Positions 12,807 through 20,974 of a stretch of DNA of 21,491 nucleotides are shown here, piece after piece. The notes beneath the pieces were generated by a model. That model was not told the origin of the DNA and searched no databases. It saw only the letters and a program-made list of their open reading frames with translations. Position numbers and translations under genes: made by a program. Every line of letters begins with the position of its first letter. Positions within the stretch are counted from its first letter, which is position 1. The DNA lies in assembly GCA_039812085.1 (NCBI GenBank), contig JBDHZU010000023.1, positions 1 to 21,491 on the forward strand, given 5' to 3'. Origin of the DNA: JBDHZU01 sp039812085 (GTDB lineage Bacteria; Actinomycetota; Actinomycetes; S36-B12; UBA10799).

Positions 12807-13760
12807 TTACTCAGCCGTGTGATCAGCCAGCCACTTTTCAGCATCAAGCGCTGCTGCACAGCCACTTCCTGCTGCAGTGATGGCTTGTCGGTAGCGATGG
12901 TCAACCAAGTCTCCGGCCGCAAATACGCCATCCACACTGGTGGCCTTCGAATCGGTGGCCGTGACGACGTAACCTTCGCCATCTAGTTCGACTTGCCCCT
13001 TGATCAGTTCGGATCGCGGATCGTGACCAATTGCCACGAACAATCCGGTCACATCCAGGGTGGTGGATTCGCCGGTCACTCGATTGTTAACGACAACTCC
13101 ACTGACCTTTGGATCGCCCAGAATTTCGGCCACCTCTGAGTTCCATACGAACTCGATCTTCGGGTCTTCCTCCGCCCGCTTGATCATGGCTGCGCTTGCC
13201 CGCAATGAGTCGCGCCGGTGGATGACGTAGACCTTCTCGGCGAAGCGGGTAAGGAAAGTAGCTTCTTCCATTGCCGAATCGCCGCCGCCGACCACAGCGA
13301 TGGTTTGGCCCTTGAAGAAGAACCCATCGCAGGTTGCGCACCAGGAGACGCCGTGACCAGACAGTGCTTTCTCGTTAGCCAGGCCCAGTTCGCGATATTG
13401 GGATCCCATGGCCAAGATGACGGCACGAGCACGGTGTTCGTCTCCCTCGCCATCCACCACGACTTTGATGTCGCCGTCGAGACGTAGCTCGGTGACGTCG
13501 TCGGTGACGATTTCTGCCCCAAAGCGTTCTGCCTGGGCTCGGATGTTGTTCATCAGTTCCGGTCCCATGATTCCGTCGATGAAACCGGGGAAGTTTTCCA
13601 CTTCGGTGGTGTTCATCAGGGCGCCGCCAGCGGTTACTGAACCTTCGAAGACCAGGGGATTCAGTTCTGCCCGCGCGGCATAGATCGCGGCGGTGTATCC
13701 CGCAGGACCGGACCCCACGATGATGAGCTCACGGACATCGGTGGCTGGTGAACTTCCCAC
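12807..13760 (-). CDS. trxB: Thioredoxin reductase
   Basis: An NADPH- and FAD-dependent enzyme that reduces thioredoxin. The 317 residues are a normal length. Visible are the FAD motif GSGPAG (16-21), the redox centre CATC (141-144) followed by DGFFF, the NADPH motif GGGDSA (158-163), the ATG-like VAIGHDPRS segment, and FAAGDLVDHRYRQAITAAGSG near the C-terminus. GTG start with GAGGAAG (13768-13774 on the minus strand) 7 nt upstream. A SigR/SigH-like promoter lies in front of it, so thiol stress probably induces trxBA. The anti-sigma gene is 134 nt upstream in the same direction. Confidence 0.97.
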   Translation of the reverse strand: MGSSPATDVRELIIVGSGPAGYTAAIYAARAELNPLVFEGSVTAGGALMNTTEVENFPGFIDGIMGPELMNNIRAQAERFGAEIVTDDVTELRLDGDIKVVVDGEGDEHRARAVILAMGSQYRELGLANEKALSGHGVSWCATCDGFFFKGQTIAVVGGGDSAMEEATFLTRFAEKVYVIHRRDSLRASAAMIKRAEEDPKIEFVWNSEVAEILGDPKVSGVVVNNRVTGESTTLDVTGLFVAIGHDPRSELIKGQVELDGEGYVVTATDSKATSVDGVFAAGDLVDHRYRQAITAAGSGCAAALDAEKWLADHTAE

Positions 13761-13802
13761 GGTGCACTTCCTCGCATCTATCGATCGACAACGTCTCGAA
13801 TC

Positions 13803-13829
13803 AACAACCCTAATCGGCTGACTTATTCC
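13803..13829 (-). promoter_or_regulatory. Candidate SigR/SigH-type promoter of trxBA
   Basis: On the minus strand GGAAT (13829-13825) is followed by GTT after 16 nt (13808-13806) and again after 19 nt (13805-13803). The actinobacterial disulfide-stress consensus is GGAAT, 16-19 nt, GTT, and trxB is a known target of SigR (Streptomyces) and SigH (mycobacteria). The implied transcript would have a leader of roughly 35-40 nt including the trxB ribosome-binding site. No gene for that sigma factor is in the window; SigM-type factors usually prefer GGAAC. Confidence 0.65.
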
Positions 13830-13841
13830 TTGTGCCCGGGT

Positions 13842-13873
13842 TGGGTGAAACCGCGTTCACCCAGTAGGTGAAC
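13842..13873. promoter_or_regulatory. Alternating GGTGAA/TTCACC/GGTGAA repeats upstream of the trxB promoter
   Basis: TGGGTGAA (13842-13849) pairs perfectly with TTCACCCA (13856-13863), and GTTCACC (13855-13861) pairs with GGTGAAC (13867-13873). The middle element is shared, so the two hairpins exclude each other. As DNA, the hexamers begin at 13844, 13856 and 13867, roughly one helical turn apart. The region lies between the anti-sigma stop and the trxB -35. It could be a dimeric-regulator operator or an RNA switch; no T-run follows. Confidence 0.5.
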
Positions 13874-13894
13874 TGGATGCGGAAAGTGAATGAG

Positions 13895-14752
13895 TCAGTC
13901 AGTGACGTGGGCGACAGTGCGAATGCCGTGGTCGGCTCCGTTGCAGGGCTGACCGACGACGTACACATCGACGGTGTGTTCGCCAGTTCCAATCGCGACG
14001 ACTGCAACGGGTTGTTCGTCGCTGCTATCGGAGTCGGAGTACATCGCGAGTTCGATGTGCAGAGGACTCGTGGCGACCGCTTGTTGAGCGCAATTGAGCA
14101 AGCCAGAGCGGGTTTGTTCTGGCAAGTCGATTGCGGCTGTCGCCGTAGTGGAGGCATCAACTCGAGCGGACAGTGACGGACTAGCTGAAACAACAGAGTT
14201 AGTTGCGGAAGGAGAAGCAGGCGGAGCCGGTGGCGAAGAATCTTCGTACGAGGCTTGGGCGGCTGCTCGCCAGCGAGGCAAAGCCCCGGTGGCCTGATGA
14301 GCCAGGCTTGCGCGGGTGTACTTCGCCGTCGAGACGGTGTAGTCAGGGCCACCGCTGGCCACTGAAGGAATCGTGCTGGACGTGCTCGTCATGAGTGCTT
14401 GTCCACCGATCACCACACCTACGGCGGCAGCAGCAGCGACGGAGCCACCCAGAATCATGCGCAACCGTGATGGTTTGCCGGTGCCGGGTTGTTCTGGTGG
14501 GAGGCTTCCGTCCGCCGTTCGTTGACCGGTTTCCGTAGCGAGGGCCGCGAATTGGGCGTGAATACCAGCGGCAACCTGCTCAGGAATCTGCTCTTCGGGT
14601 GCAGCAGCAAGCAATTCGCGTAGGCGTTGTTCTATTTCTGGGGTCACTCGGGGATCGACTTGTGCAGCCGTTTCGGGGTGCAGAGTGGTGGACTCATCGG
14701 CAGAACCGCCATTTGACGGCTCCCTGTCGCCGTTTTGATCAGTCACACTCAC
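13895..14752 (-). CDS. Putative anti-sigma factor for SigM (single-pass membrane protein)
   Basis: Encoded directly after sigM, as is the mycobacterial SigM anti-sigma factor RsmA. The 285 residues show a cytoplasmic N-terminal part (1-97) with helical, charged segments (about 36-73), one membrane helix (about 99-121, MILGGSVAAAAAVGVVIGG), and a Ser/Ala/Pro-rich extracytoplasmic part with two cysteines (in LLNCAQQ and GQPCNGA) that could form a disulfide. No H-x3-C-x2-C zinc anti-sigma motif is seen. The GTG at 14752 overlaps the sigM stop, but GGGAGG is only 3 nt from it; the GTG two codons on (14746) is 9 nt away and may be the true start. The partner assignment is an inference from gene order and topology. 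Confidence 0.75.
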   Translation of the reverse strand: MSVTDQNGDREPSNGGSADESTTLHPETAAQVDPRVTPEIEQRLRELLAAAPEEQIPEQVAAGIHAQFAALATETGQRTADGSLPPEQPGTGKPSRLRMILGGSVAAAAAVGVVIGGQALMTSTSSTIPSVASGGPDYTVSTAKYTRASLAHQATGALPRWRAAAQASYEDSSPPAPPASPSATNSVVSASPSLSARVDASTTATAAIDLPEQTRSGLLNCAQQAVATSPLHIELAMYSDSDSSDEQPVAVVAIGTGEHTVDVYVVGQPCNGADHGIRTVAHVTD

Positions 14753-15384
14753 TCACCTCCCTTGTCCGACGGGTATCCGACGCCTTCACCAGCGCGTGGG
14801 TTCCGTACTCCGGCCAATCTGATGGCCAATTTCGCGCGACCCCGCGCACATCGGCTTTTGACTGTCCCTGGAGGACACCCCAACACAGCAGCGGCGTCAT
14901 CGACGGAATAACCCTGAATATCGACCAAAACGACGGCTGCTCGTTGGTCAGGACTCAGTGTTGCCAGCGCCCGTTCGATCTCGATCCATAGTTCTCGGTT
15001 GCCGAGTTCATCAGTGGGGTCAGCCAAGATTCCCGAACCAAAATCGATGTCTTCTTCTGGCAGTGGAACAGACGGACGGGCAGCCTTGCGCCGGAGTCGG
15101 TCAAGGCAGGCATTCACCACGATGCGGTGCAGCCAGGTGGTGACGGCGGAATCTCCCCGGAAGCTAGCGGCATTGCGGTAGGCGGAAATCATGGCTTCCT
15201 GCAGGCCGTCCGCAGCATCCTCTGTATCCCCGGTCGTCCGCAGCGCCACTGCCCATAGACGGTCGCGGTGGCGGTCGAACAGCACGCCAAAAGCCCCATG
15301 ATCGCCTTCGACATGCGCAGTCATGAGTTCGCGGTCAGAGCGGTCATCCGTGGGCGACGGATCACCTGGGGGATCTTGTGGCAT
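14749..15384 (-). CDS. sigM: ECF sigma factor, SigM-type
   Basis: An extracytoplasmic-function sigma factor of 211 residues. Sigma region 2 is at about 31-103 (AFGVLFDRHRDRLWAVALRT, then DAADGLQEAMISAYRNAASFRG and TWLHRIVVNACLDRLRR), and region 4 at about 136-187 (LSPDQRAAVVLVDIQGYSVDDAA, then GTVKSRCARGRAKL). The polar C-terminal tail has no domain. The position between the trxBA/anti-sigma genes and the pseudokinase/murJ matches mycobacterial sigM (Rv3911), which supports the symbol. It is likely held inactive by the membrane protein encoded next. No self-type promoter (GGAAC-N16-18-CGTC) was found in the 73 nt upstream. Confidence 0.9.
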   Translation of the reverse strand: MPQDPPGDPSPTDDRSDRELMTAHVEGDHGAFGVLFDRHRDRLWAVALRTTGDTEDAADGLQEAMISAYRNAASFRGDSAVTTWLHRIVVNACLDRLRRKAARPSVPLPEEDIDFGSGILADPTDELGNRELWIEIERALATLSPDQRAAVVLVDIQGYSVDDAAAVLGCPPGTVKSRCARGRAKLAIRLAGVRNPRAGEGVGYPSDKGGE

Positions 15385-15457
15385 CAGATCGCCGAGCCTA
15401 CGCGGATCGGGTTGGCCAGCGAACCATCACCGGCATGAGTCCGTCAGAAAGTCGCGG

Positions 15458-17011
15458 TCAGGATCCCCGAACGGCCAGATTGGAGATCCCACCTTCGTAG
15501 GCATTGCCGTGGGTAGGCAACTTCGTGAACAGCACCATGACGTAGCGAGCGCTGACTGGTCGCGCTTGGCGAACAGAGAGTCGATTGGGGGCACCTTTCA
15601 GCGATTGCACCAGCGTCAGATCGCTTGCTCGCTTGGACAACTTATTGCTGGCCCGGATCTCGATGTTCGAGTTATTGCCTAGCAGGCCGAGATCCACGAC
15701 TCGAATGTCTCGTTCCCAACCCAGATCGACCACGATTCCCTGCCGTGACCCTTCATCTACGTCACTGTGGTCTTGCGGATCGGTGGTCCATACGCTGGCG
15801 AGGTCGTCATCCACGCTCAACTTCGCACTCTTGCTTGGGGTGTAACTGCCGGTAGCGGCGGAGTACGCGTAGACCTGCTTGATGGGCAGGACCTCTTCGA
15901 TGGGCGCGGTGTTGGGTCTGGCGGCGGGTTGAGCGGAGGACTCGCTATCGGTCCCACTCGTCGCGTAAGCGATGTTTGCTGCAGTTTGATCAGACGGATC
16001 ATCCAGCCACAGCGCGACTCCGACTCCAAGCGCAAGGACGGACGAGGTGGCTGCTGCCACCAGCGCAAGGGTTCGAGCTCGATTCTTGGGCCGCGGTTCC
16101 GGGACATAGATCGGTGCTGGCTGGACTGGTCGTGCTCCCAAGACTTCGCCGACAGCCTTTTGGATGGGATTGCCGAGCGGCCCTGCGCCAACCGCATCGC
16201 TGGTCGTCGTTAATGCGTTGCGTTGAGCGAACAGATCAGTGAATGCGAATCGAGTCGGAACAGTCTGGGGCAGTCCACCTGCAGCAAGTGACCGAATCAC
16301 GAAAGTGTCCAGTTCTGCTGATAGGTCAGCGCGAAGCTGACTAGGACGGGCGAGGTGATGACCAACGACGGGAGTGTCGCGAAGGGTGGTTTGGGGTTGT
16401 CCGGCAGGCCAGGTGGCAGTGAGCAAGGCAGTGAGGACAGCACCAACCCCGTAAACATCTGCGGAGGCGGAATCTTCGCCCGGTGAGACACCGAACAGCG
16501 CAGCATCGATGCAGTGACCACGTAGCCGGATTTCTCGTTCGCTGGTCAACATGACAGTGGCGGGACGCAGGCGTCCATGGTGTGCCCCAGCGGCTGCGAT
16601 GTCTTGCAGAGCGTCCAGAACTTCCCGAGTGATGGCAATAGCGCTGGCGACTGACACTGGCGAGTGCAATGCCTGCTCTAAGGAGATGCCGTCAATCCAT
16701 TCCGCGACCACAACCAACGCATCGTCGATGTCGATGACATCCAGCACCTTGGCGATCCGACGACTATCGACTCGAGCGGCCTGACTAGCTGCTTCACGAA
16801 CCGCTGCACAGACTGGATCTGTCTGCGGAATGATGCGCAGACTGACCTTGCGAGCCAACCGTTCGTCCCAGGCCCGCCACAGTCCGTTGTCTGCATCTCC
16901 GACGACAAGATCGTCCAGTCGGAAGCGTCCGATCCGACGTTCGGTGCGCGCGCGACCACCCCGAGGGTCCTTGATCGGCTTGGATGACTCCTCGCCGTCA
17001 TTTGGTCGCAT
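15458..17011 (-). CDS. Membrane-anchored pseudokinase with extracytoplasmic discoidin-like domain
   Basis: This 517-residue protein corresponds to the C-terminal half of mycobacterial MviN (Rv3910), where a pseudokinase binds the FHA protein FhaA, but here it is a gene of its own. Seen: a kinase-like domain (about 28-265), one membrane helix (about 313-336), a linker, and a beta-rich C-terminal domain (about 375-516) of F5/8 type C or galactose-binding character (SVDDDLASVWTTD, VVDLGWERDIRVVDLGLLG). Catalytic residues are lost: the VAIK lysine site reads VSLRI (56-60), the HRD-x-KPxN loop reads HGRLRPATV (145-153), and no DFG is recognisable. The ATG is 75 nt after murJ, with no ribosome-binding site. 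It probably couples phosphorylation signals to lipid II flipping. Confidence 0.85.
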   Translation of the reverse strand: MRPNDGEESSKPIKDPRGGRARTERRIGRFRLDDLVVGDADNGLWRAWDERLARKVSLRIIPQTDPVCAAVREAASQAARVDSRRIAKVLDVIDIDDALVVVAEWIDGISLEQALHSPVSVASAIAITREVLDALQDIAAAGAHHGRLRPATVMLTSEREIRLRGHCIDAALFGVSPGEDSASADVYGVGAVLTALLTATWPAGQPQTTLRDTPVVGHHLARPSQLRADLSAELDTFVIRSLAAGGLPQTVPTRFAFTDLFAQRNALTTTSDAVGAGPLGNPIQKAVGEVLGARPVQPAPIYVPEPRPKNRARTLALVAAATSSVLALGVGVALWLDDPSDQTAANIAYATSGTDSESSAQPAARPNTAPIEEVLPIKQVYAYSAATGSYTPSKSAKLSVDDDLASVWTTDPQDHSDVDEGSRQGIVVDLGWERDIRVVDLGLLGNNSNIEIRASNKLSKRASDLTLVQSLKGAPNRLSVRQARPVSARYVMVLFTKLPTHGNAYEGGISNLAVRGS

Positions 17012-17015
17012 TTAA

Positions 17016-17039
17016 GAAGGGTAAGTCAGGGAACCCTTC
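17016..17039. promoter_or_regulatory. Inverted repeat in the murJ-pseudokinase spacer
   Basis: GAAGGGT (17016-17022) and ACCCTTC (17033-17039) are perfect 7-bp inverted repeats separated by 10 nt. They end 5 nt before the pseudokinase ATG, where a ribosome-binding site would be expected and is missing. On the minus strand a weak -10 (TACCCT) lies 6 nt before the ATG, so leaderless transcription is conceivable. The repeat could be an operator or a translation-controlling hairpin. Confidence 0.4.
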
Positions 17040-17085
17040 ATTGAGTGATTCAGTGCATGAGCGCAGCAATCTTCTGCGTCAAAGA

Positions 17086-18855
17086 TCAACGGCCAATGCG
17101 GCTACGAATCGTTCCCAACACTTCGCCGACTTCGGTCACGCGTAACAGCGATGCCACGACGAGGTAGACCACCGCCAATACCGCGCAGCCGACGACAAGT
17201 GCCAGCAGAGAGGTCAATCGGCTAGTGGTGAGTGCGGGATACACACCCTGATCCGAAGTACCCAGCGCGTGAACGAGGAGCAGTAACGAGCCGAAAGCGG
17301 CAACCGTTGCCACCAGACCAGCCAGGAAGATGCGGACGATGGTTCCCGCCGTTTGACGAGTCTGAAGATTGCCAAGTCGGCGCCTGAGTAAGAACCATGC
17401 CACCAGCAGGATCAGCCAGTACGCGAAGCTGTAGGCCAGTGCCATCGCACTCACTTTGTTTTGCACCGGGGCAGCGGCAAACATGGCCAATGTGAGCGGA
17501 ATGGCGATCACGTTGTAGCCCACCGTGATGAAGAACGGGGTGCGGGTGTCTTCCACGGCGTACCACCCGCGCAGCAGTACATAGAACAAACAGAACGGCA
17601 GTAGGCCGACGGCAAAGCAGGCCACGACCTTTCCGGTATGGATGGCCGGCGCTCCCGCGTTCTGTCCAAAGCTGAAGATGAGCATTCCAATGAACGGCCC
17701 AAATAGTCCCAGCAGGAATGCACACGGAACGATCAACGCCGAGATCAAGCGTGCGCCGGATGCGACATCAGCCCCCACGCGTTGCGGATCACCGTCAGCG
17801 GCGGCCTGAGCCATACGCGGGACCAATGCAGTCACGATCGAAATCGTGATCACTGAATGCGGCAGCATGAAAACCAGAAACGCACGCTGGTAACTCGCCA
17901 GACCTTCCGGTACGCCGCCAGCCGCAGCAATGAGGAAGTTCGCGGTGGTGGTTAACCGGGTGATGACGAAGAAGCCGATCTGGTTGACCAGAACCAATCC
18001 GATGGTCCACCCGGCCAGTCCACCGGCCTTGCCTAGTCCGTGACCTCGGAAGTCGAAGCGCAATCGCCAGCGATAGTTCACGCGACGCAGAACGGGAATG
18101 AGAACTAATGCCTGAGCCAGCACACCCAGGGTCGATCCGATACCCAGCAGCGTGACCTGCCCGGGTGTGATCGTCTCGGTGTTGACCTGTTGGCCGTGGA
18201 CCAACCACATGAAGATGGCAGCGGTGCCAATCATGACGACGTTATTGACGATCGGGGCGAACATCGGCGCCGCGAAGTGCATGCGAGAGTTCAGGACTTG
18301 GGCGAACATCGTGTAGAGCCCGTAGAAGATGATCTGCGGGAGGCAGAACCGGGCGAATGCGACTGCCAGATTGAAGGCGGCCGTGTTCTCTGGTCGCAGG
18401 ATTTCGGCGGAGGCATACAACCGAATAATCAGCGGTGCCGCAATCACGGTGATCACGGTGGTGACGAGCAATACCGTGGCGACCAGAGTGATGAGTCGGT
18501 CGGCATAACCGTCGCCGCCGTCACTATCGGTCTTCATCCGTCGCACCAATTGCGGAATGAATACGGCGTTCAGCGCACCACCAGCCACCAAGATGTAAAC
18601 GATGTTGGGCAGTGAGTTACCCAGGGCGTAGGTGTCGGCCAAGATGAAGGAGCCCAGGGCTGCGGCAATCGAAATGTCGCGGAGCACACCGGTGATCCGG
18701 GAGACCACGGTTCCCGCCGCCATAACGGCGCTGCTGCGCAGTACGGCCGTGTCTTGGGCTCGACCAGGTTGGCTTTCGATGGGGTCTTCTGGATAGGGAT
18801 CGTCTGCCCGAGTGTCTGCGGGCAGCGGAGCAACTTCATCCGCTTGCTCAGACAT
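17086..18855 (-). CDS. murJ: Lipid II flippase MurJ (MviN family)
   Basis: Flips the peptidoglycan precursor lipid II across the membrane. With the ATG at 18855 it has 589 residues, with an acidic cytoplasmic leader (1-36) and then a series of about 14 hydrophobic segments. The first, with the family motif SRITGVLRDISIAAALGS (about 52-69; Arg53 and Arg59), is clear. The frame is open upstream, but that part overlaps the DUF6049 gene and reads as non-membrane sequence, so it is excluded. The start overlaps the DUF6049 stop by 8 nt. Unlike the mycobacterial fusion, the gene stops without a kinase domain; the pseudokinase is the next gene. The last residues are GEVLGTIRSRIGR. Confidence 0.95.
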   Translation of the reverse strand: MSEQADEVAPLPADTRADDPYPEDPIESQPGRAQDTAVLRSSAVMAAGTVVSRITGVLRDISIAAALGSFILADTYALGNSLPNIVYILVAGGALNAVFIPQLVRRMKTDSDGGDGYADRLITLVATVLLVTTVITVIAAPLIIRLYASAEILRPENTAAFNLAVAFARFCLPQIIFYGLYTMFAQVLNSRMHFAAPMFAPIVNNVVMIGTAAIFMWLVHGQQVNTETITPGQVTLLGIGSTLGVLAQALVLIPVLRRVNYRWRLRFDFRGHGLGKAGGLAGWTIGLVLVNQIGFFVITRLTTTANFLIAAAGGVPEGLASYQRAFLVFMLPHSVITISIVTALVPRMAQAAADGDPQRVGADVASGARLISALIVPCAFLLGLFGPFIGMLIFSFGQNAGAPAIHTGKVVACFAVGLLPFCLFYVLLRGWYAVEDTRTPFFITVGYNVIAIPLTLAMFAAAPVQNKVSAMALAYSFAYWLILLVAWFLLRRRLGNLQTRQTAGTIVRIFLAGLVATVAAFGSLLLLVHALGTSDQGVYPALTTSRLTSLLALVVGCAVLAVVYLVVASLLRVTEVGEVLGTIRSRIGR

Positions 18856-20974
18856 CGGAGTCCTGCCTTTCCTGCACGAGAGTCGGACCGATCGGAGTCG
18901 GATCCTCACTGGTGGGGTCAGCTTCGTCGCGTTGTCGTCGACGTCGAATTGAGTTGATGACCAGCAGGATGGTGAGTCCAATGAATGCCGCAGCAATGAT
19001 CCAACTTGCGGCCTGAGCGTAGGCCGTCGACCGCAACTTAATGGTGGCGGGAGTCCCGTAATCGACTCCCGCGGCATTGGTTAGCTGGATGGACACGGGA
19101 AGCTCTCCAGCCCCTCGCACCCGCACTGGCATCGATAGCTGGATCTTTCGCTTGGCCGGCACCGTGGTGGAGGTGACGGCATCGCTGGCGAGACGAACGG
19201 GTGGTGATCCGATGAGCTTGACGCCCACCGTGATGGGCACGTCGAGGTCGTTGGCGATGGTGATGGGAACGTTGCCTTCTCCACGAGAGAAGGTGACGGT
19301 TTGGTTGGCCAGAACCCGAACCTTGTTCATCGTGTCGGTGATTTGTTGCCCGACGGCTGCCTGTAGCTGCTTGCCGTCGCCGCGACTTGACCGCCAGGCC
19401 GAAGATGTCGTTCGCAGGATGGCGTTGTTCAGTCGTTCCAGATCACTGCTGGTTCCGGCAAGTACGGAACTGAACTGAGCAACTTGTTGGCGTTGTTCGG
19501 TCACCGTCTGCAGGTAGGACTTGGATAATCCTGCCTTCACGTTTGCGCGAGACATGGGACTCAAGGTGTGGCCCGAATCGACCGGATTCTTCAGGGCGCT
19601 CGCCAAGCTGACCCGCTTGACCCACAGTTGGGAATCCAGCGTGGACAGAATGTTGGTGAGTGCGGCTGAGTCCGGACTCCACCGCATCCCAGGAGCAACC
19701 ACCACAGTTGGTGAGGAGTAGGGCGACTGGGTTTGCATAGCAGCGGTGGTGGCCAGGAATAACTGCCGCGCACGCAACACATCGGCGGGTGTGGCACCTG
19801 CTTTGGGAATTGCGTTGCTCAATCCTCGATCGAACAGGGCCGCAGTTAGTGGTCCACCACTGCTGTTGATGGTGGCGGCAGCATCAGTTGCGCCATCGTT
19901 GGACGGGTAGGCCTCGGTATCCAGGATCAAGGTGCGAACACCAGTGGCTTGGATATCGTCCACCGTTTTCTGATCCGTCCGGAATCCGGCGGGCCAGCCC
20001 AGCACGGTGGGGGCAGTAATAGATAACGCTGATCCCACTTGCTGCCCAGCGTGGGCGGTGGTCTGTGCGATGTCGTCGGTCATGCCGTTACGGGCCAACG
20101 CGGTCAGGTCAGGAGCTGCGTAGGACATGGCGTAGACCTGAGCATCCTTGAGACCATCAGTCGCCTTGGACATCCACCGCGACGCGTCACTGGATTGCGT
20201 CACTGGCCCGGGCTGTCCGTTTGCTCCCAGCACTTGGTAGCCGCGCGACATCACATTCAAGGTCTGTAATACCTGCGGGTCGATGACCCAATCCACCCCG
20301 GATTTTGCGCCCAGTCCGGCATTCAAGATGGTGGTCAAGCGACCGTTCTCTGCCACTTCGGTTGGGGTTCGGTCGTTGAGCAGAACGTCGTTAGCGTCTC
20401 GATTTGGGGCGTCAGATACCGGCCACAACCAGACCAACTGCAGTGGGTGCTGAGCCTTGTCGGGATAGAACGGAAGAAACGTCCGGGTCTCGGCGGAGAA
20501 ACCAGTACCGGGAGATGAACCGGTTGCGTTGAATTGGTAAACCCCTGGCCCCACGAAAGGAAGATCATCGGCTGACATCGTGAAGGACCAGATCGCACTG
20601 GCCCCACCGAGTAGCGGCTTACCCAACTGTTTACGACCGTCCGGGACGATCTGCTGGGAGTAGAAACTGCGGCCGGTTGAGGCTTGCTGCACCTGATCGG
20701 GAACGGTTAAACGTCCCGTGGCCATGCTCAGAGTGACTTCGATGGGCAGCGGATCGGCTGTCGTGTTGGTGATAGAACCGGACACCGTAATGGTGGAGCC
20801 CTTGGTGGCTGCGCTGGGAGTCAGACCGGTGATCTCGATAACCAAAGGTGCCTGTGGTTCGGAGCTGGCTTCCGGCGCATTTTGTGCTGCTACTGGGGTG
20901 AAGGCGCCGCTGAGTCCGCCGACGAGTAGCAAGCAGACTGTCAGCCAAGCCAGACGAATGAGCCCTCGGATCAT
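18848..20974 (-). CDS. DUF6049-type secreted or membrane-anchored protein, murJ-linked
   Basis: Function unknown; a protein of this layout precedes murJ in many actinobacteria (Rv3909 in mycobacteria). With the ATG at 20974 it has 708 residues: a signal peptide (about 1-31, MIRGLIRLAWLTVCLLLVGG, ending near VAAQ), an N-terminal beta-rich domain (about 40-170) with an Ig-like look (GSTITVSGSITNTT), a large central alpha/beta domain with WVIDPQVL and VLGWPAGF segments, a C-terminal beta-rich part (about 560-650), one membrane helix (about 655-674) and a cytoplasmic tail starting RRRRQRDE. Most of it is therefore outside the membrane. Its start overlaps the NUDIX stop by 4 nt (ATGA). The context suggests a role in cell-wall assembly. 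Confidence 0.85.
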   Translation of the reverse strand: MIRGLIRLAWLTVCLLLVGGLSGAFTPVAAQNAPEASSEPQAPLVIEITGLTPSAATKGSTITVSGSITNTTADPLPIEVTLSMATGRLTVPDQVQQASTGRSFYSQQIVPDGRKQLGKPLLGGASAIWSFTMSADDLPFVGPGVYQFNATGSSPGTGFSAETRTFLPFYPDKAQHPLQLVWLWPVSDAPNRDANDVLLNDRTPTEVAENGRLTTILNAGLGAKSGVDWVIDPQVLQTLNVMSRGYQVLGANGQPGPVTQSSDASRWMSKATDGLKDAQVYAMSYAAPDLTALARNGMTDDIAQTTAHAGQQVGSALSITAPTVLGWPAGFRTDQKTVDDIQATGVRTLILDTEAYPSNDGATDAAATINSSGGPLTAALFDRGLSNAIPKAGATPADVLRARQLFLATTAAMQTQSPYSSPTVVVAPGMRWSPDSAALTNILSTLDSQLWVKRVSLASALKNPVDSGHTLSPMSRANVKAGLSKSYLQTVTEQRQQVAQFSSVLAGTSSDLERLNNAILRTTSSAWRSSRGDGKQLQAAVGQQITDTMNKVRVLANQTVTFSRGEGNVPITIANDLDVPITVGVKLIGSPPVRLASDAVTSTTVPAKRKIQLSMPVRVRGAGELPVSIQLTNAAGVDYGTPATIKLRSTAYAQAASWIIAAAFIGLTILLVINSIRRRRQRDEADPTSEDPTPIGPTLVQERQDSDV

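Noticed and set aside
13810..14352. A 180-codon open frame in another phase of the anti-sigma region
   Set aside because: It is Pro/Leu/Ser-rich and frame-shifted relative to the anti-sigma gene; the anti-sigma frame has the membrane helix, coupling to sigM and a ribosome-binding site.
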